13,164 nt of DNA from positions 1-13,164 of the forward strand of contig CAUDEV010000033.1 in assembly GCA_958448685.1 (NCBI GenBank), given 5' to 3'. Both the position numbers and the translations under genes were made by a program. Position 1 is the first letter of the stretch, and each line of letters opens with the position of its first letter. Source of the stretch: an uncultured Alphaproteobacteria bacterium. Lineage in GTDB: Bacteria > Pseudomonadota > Alphaproteobacteria > RUG11792. Shown in pieces: positions 6,987-13,164 of the stretch. Under the pieces are notes generated by a model, which saw nothing but the letters and a program-made list of their open reading frames with translations, was not told where the DNA came from and made no database searches.

Positions 6987-8522
6987 TTATTTGGCATAAA
7001 CATCAAACTTTTCTATTTCTGATAAATCGATTCTCGGAAATAAAACTTCTGGATCTTTTATTTTCAAGTTATCTGGAATGGTTAAATTTTCGAAATTTAG
7101 TTTATAAGTAATATTTAACTGTTTCAAAACTTTTTCTGCGGCAATTGGAATGACCGGATAAAAATACTTTGTTATCTTATAAATCTTTTCTGTTAATATA
7201 TATAATATATCCTGCATTCTAAGTGTATCTGTGTTTTTCAATGACCAAGGTTTTTGAATATCAATATATTGGTTTGCCAATGCAAGACAAGTTTCAATTT
7301 TTTCGAGATATTTACTAAACGCATATTGTTTAATTAAACCTGGTATTTCTTCTAGATTTTCAGAAACCTCTTTCACAAACCTTATATCGTCTGCTATTAA
7401 ATTTTTTGGACGGCTGATTTCATTATTGCAATACTTTTTTATGAATGAAAATACGCGGTTACATAAATTTCCATACGAATTTGCCAAAACGGAATTATAT
7501 CTGTTTAAAAAAGCTTCTAATGAAAAATTACCATCTGATCCAAAAGTCAGTTCTCTCAAAACAAAATATCTCAAAGCATCAGATCCAAATAAATCACAGT
7601 ATTTATAAGGATCTTGAACATTCCCAAGAGATTTTGACATTTTTTCACCTTCACTGAGCCACCATCCATGAGAAACTATTTGTTTTGGAGGATTTATTCC
7701 CGCAGCCATAAGAAAAGCGGGCCAATATATTGCATGAAACCTAACAATCTCTTTCCCAACAAAGTGAATTACATTATTCCAGAACAGATTATTATTTTGG
7801 TCTTCATTATCGGGGTATCCATTTACAGTCAGGTAGTTTGTTAATGCATCCAGCCATACATAGACAACATGTTTTGGATCATCAGGAACAGGAATACCCC
7901 AATTGAATGTAGTTCTTGAAATAGCAAGGTCCTTTAATCCTTGATTTATAAAACTGATTACCTCATTTTTCCTTTGTATTGGATATATAAAATCAGGATT
8001 TTGTTCATAAAATTTCAATAGTTTATCTTGAAATGCAGATAATTTAAAGAAATAACAAGGTTCCACCATATATTGAACATCACCTCCAAGTGAGGATTTT
8101 CCATCAATTAACTCATCTTCTGAAAAGTATGCTTCATTTCGAACATCATACCATCCCGAATATTCACCAAGATAGATATATCCAGCATCTTTCAGCTTTT
8201 TCCAAAAATGCTGAACTGTTTTTTTGTGCCTTGGTTCTGTTGTTCTAATAAAATCATCATTTGAAATATTTAGAATTGGTAATAAATCTCTAAATAATTT
8301 TGAGATATTATCCGTAAATTCTTTTGGAGAAATACCAGCATTATTTGCACTTTGCTCAACTTTTTTCCCATGTTCATCAGTTCCTGTTGAGAATTTAACA
8401 TTATAACCTAACATCCTATGAAATCTTGCAAATATGTCACAAACTATCGTTGTGTAAGCGTGCCCTATATGCGGTTTTGCATTGACGTAGTATATTGGTG
8501 TTGTTATGAAAATGTTCTTCAT
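6987..8522 (-). CDS. metG: Methionyl-tRNA synthetase
   Basis: It charges tRNA-Met in the cytoplasm. The 511-residue product is the compact form without a C-terminal tRNA-binding (Trbp111-like) domain. Class I motifs are PHIGH (17-21) and KMSKS (about 295-299, in GEKMSKSLGN). The connective peptide reads SGWYDVRNEAYFSEDEL and has no zinc-knuckle cysteines, so it belongs to the zinc-less subgroup common in Alphaproteobacteria. Other signatures are TGTDEHGKKVE near the N-terminus, YVWLDALTNYL and VIHFVGKEIVRFHAIYWPAFL. The C-terminal part is the helical anticodon-binding domain. It is the first gene of a four-gene minus-strand operon; a promoter with an extended -10 lies about 40 bases upstream. 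The ribosome site is weak. Confidence 0.97.
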   Translation of the reverse strand: MKNIFITTPIYYVNAKPHIGHAYTTIVCDIFARFHRMLGYNVKFSTGTDEHGKKVEQSANNAGISPKEFTDNISKLFRDLLPILNISNDDFIRTTEPRHKKTVQHFWKKLKDAGYIYLGEYSGWYDVRNEAYFSEDELIDGKSSLGGDVQYMVEPCYFFKLSAFQDKLLKFYEQNPDFIYPIQRKNEVISFINQGLKDLAISRTTFNWGIPVPDDPKHVVYVWLDALTNYLTVNGYPDNEDQNNNLFWNNVIHFVGKEIVRFHAIYWPAFLMAAGINPPKQIVSHGWWLSEGEKMSKSLGNVQDPYKYCDLFGSDALRYFVLRELTFGSDGNFSLEAFLNRYNSVLANSYGNLCNRVFSFIKKYCNNEISRPKNLIADDIRFVKEVSENLEEIPGLIKQYAFSKYLEKIETCLALANQYIDIQKPWSLKNTDTLRMQDILYILTEKIYKITKYFYPVIPIAAEKVLKQLNITYKLNFENLTIPDNLKIKDPEVLFPRIDLSEIEKFDVYAK

Positions 8523-8562
8523 TATTAGTCTGCCCAGAACAGGAAATTAACTTGATATCCAT

Positions 8563-8571
8563 ATTATAACA
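8563..8571 (-). promoter_or_regulatory. Extended -10 promoter for the metG-gpsA-addB-tpiA operon
   Basis: On the minus strand the sequence is TGTTATAAT, a perfect TATAAT with the TGN extension, about 40 bases before the metG ATG. No good -35 box lies 16-18 bases upstream, which fits an extended -10 promoter. It sits outside the inverted-repeat element further upstream. Confidence 0.5.
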
Positions 8572-8604
8572 GTATGATTTGATAATTTCTATAATATCAT
8601 ATTA

Positions 8605-8896
8605 GGCTGTATTAGTTCAAACAGATGTAAGAGTTTCCTAACATAGATTTAATATACAACTAAGGAATTTTCCTGTGGTTTCTTACTATTTTCTCAGCTC
8701 TTTATTATAAATTCAGACTTAGTATTTTCTGATAAAACAGAGGAATATAGTTTATAAATGTTCTTGTGTAGATATTTTATCTGCATAAAGTCTCCTTTTT
8801 TATAATTTTCAAATATATTTTAAGAGACTTTTTGTTATCCAAAATAACGAAACCTCGTTATCATTTTTATCTCACATCTGTTTGAACTTGTACACC
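8605..8896. mobile_element. MITE-like element with terminal inverted repeats
   Basis: AGTTCAAACAGATGT (8614-8628) is exactly repeated in inverse at 8874-8888. With one gap and two mismatches the match runs outward to GGCTGTATT (8605-8613) and TGTACACC (8889-8896), giving ends of about 23 bases around roughly 290 bp. There is no ORF of note inside. The interior has a paired AAAGTCTC/GAGACTTT (8787-8794, 8824-8831) and a tight hairpin ATAACGA-AACC-TCGTTAT (8844-8861) followed by CATTTTTAT. It could be a miniature transposable element or an internally deleted IS. I see no convincing target-site duplication. It fills most of the gene-free stretch 8523-8885. Confidence 0.55.
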
Positions 8897-9586
8897 ATAT
8901 GTACATAAATTTTGTGAAATAATAAATTCGAAAAAGGCGTTAAGGAAGTTTGTGCATTATGATTCGGGCCTTGAATTAAGTATGAATACTATATGTGAAA
9001 ATGAAGTCGGGAAAACACTAATTCGTAGAATGTATGAAGCTTATTTGACCAATCTTGACAATAGAATAATTCGTCCAGTTAGAATATTTCAAGGTTATAT
9101 TTTATTGAATGGAATACCGAAAAGTAATTTAACATATCATGGAAAATCAGAAGTTGAAATATATCTTGATCCTATGAATTTAAGATCGTGTATAGGATAT
9201 AAAAAAGAGGTATAAAAGAATTAGTTAATACCTTAGATAGTACTATATTTCACGAAATGGGACACGTCTTTCATGATTTTATAGATAAAATAAAACAGCC
9301 TTCCATTGAAGGGTTAAGTTATATTTATGGAAAAACTAATATCAAAGATTTGGGGACGAATGATGAAGAACTTTATAACATAACAGGGTACTTTTATGAA
9401 AATAATAAACTTAAATTTGATCCTACAAACTGTAATATGTATAAAATATGCAAAGCTTGTAATACTATAAATTCCAGAAGCAAAATATCACAAAGAGTCT
9501 TTCATATAAGCTATATATCTTATAAATCTAAAAGTTTTAAACAAAGAAGATCTATAAAAAGTACTTCTAAAAAACTGATTTTTTAA
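8886..9586 (+). pseudogene. Broken zinc metallopeptidase gene (HEMGH; perhaps M91/NleD-like effector)
   Basis: Two reading frames together encode a putative zinc peptidase. The first is open from 8886 to the stop at 9213-9215 and contains YDSGLELSMNT and EVEIYLDP. The second runs from 9203 to 9586 and begins KRGIKELVNTLDSTIF, then HEMGHVFHDF. HEMGH (9251-9265) is a classic HExxH zinc site; the following NDEELYNITG could give the third ligand as in M91 peptidases, though this family link is only inferred. Adding one A to the run of six at 9201-9206 would join the frames, so a single deletion explains the break; slippage could in principle restore it. A GTG at 8952 behind AAGGAAG could start translation, but coding-like sequence extends upstream to the inverted-repeat element, so the true 5' end seems lost. 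Confidence 0.65.
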
Positions 9587-9673
9587 CAGATTTATCCAGA
9601 TGGGTGCTTGACAAATAGTAGATAATATGAGAACCTGGAATAGTAAGCTTAACTTTTGTCATGAGGTTTATTT

Positions 9674-10243
9674 ATGAGTCTTATGAAAAAACTTGCTATT
9701 CCAGCTATAATTTTAGCAGCAATTTCGGGAAATATGTGTTTCGGAAGTGAATCTTGGGTAAAAACTCTAGATCCAAGTCTTTCCAAAAGCGACAGAATAA
9801 GAATGGAAGATTTTTTACCACACACATTTTGGTGCCAATCTGCTAAGGATATTATATCATATTTAAAGCCTCAAATATTAGAAACCAAAGCTTTTGACTG
9901 TTTTTGTTACTCTGATGACTATTCGGTCTTTTTTATTTTACAGGAACCCTGGATTGGAGAAAATCGCTTTAAATCGCTTATCTATGATAGAATATCGGAA
10001 TTTATGGAAGATAAATCAGAGCTAATGCCGACATTTAAAGAGTTTAATACCTCCTTTGATAAACATCCTTTACCTTCTTTTAATGTTTTTGGAAAATCGA
10101 ACTTAATGGCTTGGTTAGTAGATTATCTTAGGCCAATTGCATATGAAGTGTATAATCGAAAGACTTTAGACAATCGACCTTGGCAAAAACTAAAACGAAA
10201 AATCTTGGATCATATGCATATAATAAAGAAATTTGATTTGTAA
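9674..10243 (+). CDS. Small secreted protein of unknown function
   Basis: I do not recognise this 189-residue protein. It starts at ATG 9674 behind GAGG (9663-9666). An N-terminal basic-hydrophobic stretch (MKKLAIPAIILAAISGNMCFG) looks like a Sec signal peptide cleaved near residue 24; the Cys there does not fit a lipobox. The mature part of about 165 residues is rich in aromatic and charged residues (FLPHTFWCQS, FDCFCYSDDYSVFF, EPWIGENRF, RPWQKLKRKI), has three or four cysteines and no repeats or membrane segments. It could be a periplasmic or exported host-interaction protein. A TTGACA (9608-9613) lies upstream, but with no -10 at proper spacing. It follows the broken metallopeptidase gene and converges on the kinase gene. 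Confidence 0.7.
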   Translation: MSLMKKLAIPAIILAAISGNMCFGSESWVKTLDPSLSKSDRIRMEDFLPHTFWCQSAKDIISYLKPQILETKAFDCFCYSDDYSVFFILQEPWIGENRFKSLIYDRISEFMEDKSELMPTFKEFNTSFDKHPLPSFNVFGKSNLMAWLVDYLRPIAYEVYNRKTLDNRPWQKLKRKILDHMHIIKKFDL

Positions 10244-10280
10244 TAGGATTTTTTGAAGAAATTTAAATAACTATGTTTAT

Positions 10281-11591
10281 TTATAGTGGTAGTTTCACAC
10301 AAAAACAAGCGCCTTTAAATTTTTGAGAATTATTGGCTGTTATACTGCCTCCATGAGCGAGTATTGCATCTCTTGCAATACTCAATCCAAGACCCACGCC
10401 ATCATCTATATTCTGAGTTCTCGCTTCATTTTGCTTCTTAAATGGATGAAATAACTCCTCAGGATTATCCAAGATGATACCAGGACCGTTATCTTCAAAA
10501 TTTATAATTACAAAATTATTTTCTTTTAGGATAGTAATAACAAGTTTTGATGAATATTTTTTTGCATTTGATATAATATTTCCAAAAGCTCGACCTAGAG
10601 AAACCGGCTTAATAAGCAAAACAAAATCTCTGATTCCAGTCACTTCTATGGAAAATTCATTTGAGATATATTCCAAAGTTATATTAAAAATAAAATCATA
10701 CAATTTTATTTGGGTCAGTTTTTCTTTATTTTGTTCTGCGGCATGAAGGGTAAAGTTTTCAGTTATTTTGATCATTGTATTGACGTCTTTCATTAACCAC
10801 TTCGTCTCATCGGTTTTTGGCATAACAGAAAGCTGGAGTTTCATTTTGGTCAAAGGAGTTCTTAAATCATGAGATATACCCGCAAGAACTTTCAGTCTAT
10901 TATCCATAAGATTTTTTAAATTTTCTCTCATTTCATAAAATGCAGTTCCGGCTACTCTGATTTCTTCAGCCCCTTCAGGCTTGTACTCATATGAATTATC
11001 CAAACCTTTTCCAAAACTCTCAGCGGCTTTCGCTAATTTTTTTATTGGCCGGATTTGGTTTTTTAAAAATATAAACGCAATAATTAAAAGCAGGATAGAT
11101 GAGATAATTCCGCTTCCTAAAACAACCGGTATTATTTTCATATATAAAGTCTTTCTTGAAAATGAAATCTTATAAATATCCATTTCATTTGAAGCGGGAA
11201 TATAAATATCCATGTTCTGATTTTGCGTATCTATATAATAATTATTGTAGCCTTTTTTAATTAATGCATTTCGAAGTATTCTATAGGCTGTGTGATTTTT
11301 TGAAATTCCACTTTTTTCTAATTTCAAATCATTTAAGATATCTATTTCTAAATTCATATTTTTTTTCAATTCATCTATATAACTTTTTTCACAACCAAGA
11401 TCAAGCAATTTAGCAATAGCTGCAGCTTCTCCTGCCATTTGGCGTGAGATGATGTTTAAAATTGTGCCAGTATACTTTTCTGAGAATATAATACCTATGA
11501 TTAATTGAGAGAAAATAACCGGGGTTATTAATATTAATAAAAATCTTGAAATGAGACTTTTAGGCAATAGTCTTTTTATGAATTTTACCAT
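10281..11591 (-). CDS. Sensor histidine kinase, EnvZ-like
   Basis: An inner-membrane two-component sensor of 436 residues. Order: transmembrane helix 1 (about 16-36), periplasmic part (about 37-150), transmembrane helix 2 (about 154-176), HAMP beginning at NQIRPIKKLAKAAESFG, HisKA with phospho-acceptor His241 in GISHDLRTPLTKMKL, and HATPase_c with N-box NIISNAKKYS (338-347), G1 DNGPGI (367-372) and G2 GVGLGLS (398-404). The H-box sequence and layout are EnvZ/OmpB-like. All catalytic motifs are present. No response regulator gene lies beside it; an OmpR-type partner is expected elsewhere. The ATG at 11591 has no good ribosome site: AAGGAT lies over 20 bases upstream. It is divergent from the ctpA-like gene across about 80 bases and convergent with the small secreted protein gene. 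Confidence 0.93.
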   Translation of the reverse strand: MVKFIKRLLPKSLISRFLLILITPVIFSQLIIGIIFSEKYTGTILNIISRQMAGEAAAIAKLLDLGCEKSYIDELKKNMNLEIDILNDLKLEKSGISKNHTAYRILRNALIKKGYNNYYIDTQNQNMDIYIPASNEMDIYKISFSRKTLYMKIIPVVLGSGIISSILLLIIAFIFLKNQIRPIKKLAKAAESFGKGLDNSYEYKPEGAEEIRVAGTAFYEMRENLKNLMDNRLKVLAGISHDLRTPLTKMKLQLSVMPKTDETKWLMKDVNTMIKITENFTLHAAEQNKEKLTQIKLYDFIFNITLEYISNEFSIEVTGIRDFVLLIKPVSLGRAFGNIISNAKKYSSKLVITILKENNFVIINFEDNGPGIILDNPEELFHPFKKQNEARTQNIDDGVGLGLSIARDAILAHGGSITANNSQKFKGACFCVKLPL

Positions 11592-11672
11592 TTGTAAAAA
11601 TATATTTTTATATCCTTAAACTATTTTGTATCATAAAAATAAGTGCAGTTGCAAAAAATTATTAGATTATTT

Positions 11673-12833
11673 ATGAAGAAACTTTTAACGTTGCTTTTTA
11701 TGCCAATGTTTTTGGTTTCATGCAAAAAAGACGAAAAAAGCTTAACCCTATCAGCGGATTTAATAAATACAGACAGTTTAATAAAAGAAGTAATCAGTGA
11801 AATTCAAAATAATTATGCGGATGAAATTACAAAAGAAAGACTTGAAACAGGTGCCATAAATGGAATGCTGAGTATATTGGATGAACATTCTGTTTATATA
11901 AATAAAGATGAATTTAGGTTATATAATGATTCAGCAAGAGGCGCATTCTTAGGAATCGGAATAGAAATAAAACAGATACGTGATGGTATAGAAATTCAAT
12001 CTGTAATAGATAATAGTCCGGCAGCAAATGCGGGCATAAAACCTTTAGATATCATAACACATATCAATGGCGAAAACGTTGCTAATATTAGAATAAAAGA
12101 TATAATAAAAAAATTGGGAAATGATTCATTTAAGAGTGTAAATGTTTCAATTTTAAGAAATAAAATGGAAACACTCGAATTGAAAATTAAAAAATCAGTA
12201 GTTCAATTACAGAGCGTAAAACTTGATTTCGTAGATGATATAGGAATTATAAAAATAAGTTATTTTAATGAGAGAACGGTTTTAGGTGTGATTCAAGCTA
12301 TAAAAAAAATAAATAAAAAATCAGCATCAGGAGTGATTATAGATCTTCGAAATAATCCCGGAGGTATTTTAGAACAATCTATTGGAGTGAGTGATTTATT
12401 TTTGTCAAATAAAAAGATTATAGAACTAAAATCAAGAAACATAGATGAAAATCAAACTATCTTTTCAGATGATACGGATTTATTAAATGGGCTTCCTATT
12501 GTTGTATTGGTTAATTCAGGAACGGCTTCAGGCGCGGAATTAATGGCTTCTGCACTCAAAGAAAATAAACGAGCGGTTTTAATTGGGAAAAAGACATATG
12601 GGAAAGGATCTTTACAAACTGTAATTCCAATTCCAGGAAGAGGAGCAATAAAACTCACTACAGCTTATTTTATTTCGCCAAATGGAAATATAATAAATCA
12701 AAATGGAATTGTTCCAGATATAGAAATAAAACAAGAAAATATTGAAAATCAAAAGGCAAATATTGATCCGATTATTCAACGTGCACTAGATTTGATTCAT
12801 GGTTTGTCTGTTTTAAATGAAATAGAAAAATAA
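11673..12833 (+). CDS. ctpA: C-terminal processing peptidase (S41 family), predicted lipoprotein
   Basis: A periplasmic serine peptidase that cleaves the C-termini of envelope proteins. From ATG 11673 the product is 386 residues and begins with a lipoprotein signal ending in the lipobox LVSC (Cys17), so it is probably membrane-anchored; a GTG at 11643 would add ten residues before the signal and has no ribosome site. After an N-terminal helical part with MLSILDEHSVYI come a PDZ domain (about 90-165, FLGIGIEI and PAANAGIKPLDIITHING), then the S41 core with IIDLRNNPGG, the catalytic Ser286 in SGTASGAEL and Lys311 in TYGKGSLQT. The 25-residue Ser-Lys spacing matches known CtpA/Prc enzymes. It ends 13 bases before an IS256-type end. 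The divergent sensor kinase suggests, but does not show, a link to envelope stress. Confidence 0.94.
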   Translation: MKKLLTLLFMPMFLVSCKKDEKSLTLSADLINTDSLIKEVISEIQNNYADEITKERLETGAINGMLSILDEHSVYINKDEFRLYNDSARGAFLGIGIEIKQIRDGIEIQSVIDNSPAANAGIKPLDIITHINGENVANIRIKDIIKKLGNDSFKSVNVSILRNKMETLELKIKKSVVQLQSVKLDFVDDIGIIKISYFNERTVLGVIQAIKKINKKSASGVIIDLRNNPGGILEQSIGVSDLFLSNKKIIELKSRNIDENQTIFSDDTDLLNGLPIVVLVNSGTASGAELMASALKENKRAVLIGKKTYGKGSLQTVIPIPGRGAIKLTTAYFISPNGNIINQNGIVPDIEIKQENIENQKANIDPIIQRALDLIHGLSVLNEIEK

Positions 12834-12846
12834 GGATATAATTCTT

Positions 12847-13164
12847 GAGGCCATCCAAAGATTTGTGCAAACAGGAAATAAGGAGATAAGATAGAAATTC
12901 TGGAAGAAAAAGGATTTAGCCGCAATTCATGATGTTATGAGAGACATGAAGAAGCCGCGTATTGAAATGCTTTATGATGAATAACTCAAAGAACACCTTG
13001 GTTTTCAAAAGAGTTCTGTGAGGCCTGAAGACTCTGATAATTATCGTAATGGATCTTATGAGAAAACTGTAAAAACAAGTAATGGAGCCTTGAAACTCAA
13101 TGTTCCTCGTGATAGAAATGGAGAAATAGAAGATAAAACTATATCTCTTTATGGTTATGGAATG
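12847..13164 (+). mobile_element. Left part of an IS256-family insertion sequence (cut by the window end)
   Basis: The sequence beginning GAGGCCATCCAAAGATTTGT (12847-12866) and continuing GCAAACAGG resembles the terminal inverted repeat typical of IS256-family elements, and it precedes a transposase reading frame by the usual short distance. The right end lies beyond the window. Insertion is 13 bases after the ctpA stop, leaving that gene intact. Confidence 0.75.
12891..13164 (+). pseudogene. IS256-family (mutator-type) transposase, decayed N-terminal part
   Basis: In one frame from 12895 the translation holds DLAAIHDVMRDMKKPRIEML, LKEHLGFQKSS, NYRNGSYEKTVKTSNGAL and LNVPRDRNGEIEDKTI, the conserved N-terminal pattern of IS256 transposases (a C/H-poor region with HLGY and PRDRNG). 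Three lesions are visible. A Shine-Dalgarno AAGGAG (12880-12885) is followed five bases later by ATA instead of ATG (12891). One extra base in the AAAAAGG stretch (about 12907-12913) separates MEILEEK-like codons from DLAAIH. TAA at 12982-12984 replaces a sense codon (perhaps CAA) between YDE and LKEHLGF. The element cannot move by its own transposase from this copy. The DDE catalytic part lies beyond the window. Confidence 0.82.

Noticed and set aside
9608..9613. Perfect TTGACA upstream of the small secreted protein gene
   Set aside because: No -10 hexamer lies 15-19 bases downstream; GATAAT is far too close (7 bases), so no promoter is called.
10264..10283. Hairpin TAAATAA/TTATTTA between the small secreted protein gene and the kinase gene
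   Set aside because: The stem is seven A-T pairs only, with no clear T-run; too weak to call a terminator.

Overview
The window is AT-rich (roughly 30% G+C by eye) and carries bacterial housekeeping genes with short intergenic gaps, broken mobile elements and gene remnants. The AddB-type protein, the CtrA-like boxes, the zinc-less MetRS and the palindrome inside a coding gene together suggest a reduced, host-associated alphaproteobacterium of the Holosporales/Rickettsiales kind. That placement is an inference; there is no rRNA or tRNA here to settle it.

Layout. (1) 1-2570: infA and uvrB, one base apart on the + strand, lie between two inverted copies of an 80-bp repeat (77/80 identical). Each copy holds a perfect TTAA-N7-TTAAC box, the CtrA consensus. 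The right copy is the leader of a secreted, parallel-beta-helix-like protein (2616-3581). (2) 3600-8522: a shared terminator separates that gene from a tight minus-strand operon metG-gpsA-addB-tpiA, with gaps or overlaps of 10, 14 and 1 nt. TpiA and GpsA both act on dihydroxyacetone phosphate. AddB is short, seems to have lost nuclease active-site residues, and carries a 70-bp palindrome translated in frame, like the Rickettsia palindromic elements. (3) 8523-9673: a non-coding stretch holds a roughly 290-bp element with terminal inverted repeats, abutting the broken remains of a zinc metallopeptidase gene (HEMGH motif) that has a frameshift in a poly-A run. (4) 9674-10243: a small secreted protein of unknown function. 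(5) 10281-12833: an EnvZ-like sensor histidine kinase without an adjacent response regulator, divergent from a CtpA-type lipoprotein protease. (6) 12847-end: the left end of a decayed IS256-family insertion sequence.

The housekeeping genes (translation initiation, excision repair, Met-tRNA charging, glycerol-3-phosphate synthesis, triose isomerisation, periplasmic proteolysis and signalling) look intact. The accessory parts (secreted proteins, the metallopeptidase remnant, IS and MITE-like pieces, the palindrome) are where turnover is visible. The most interesting signals are the inverted leader repeats with CtrA boxes and the palindrome inside addB.
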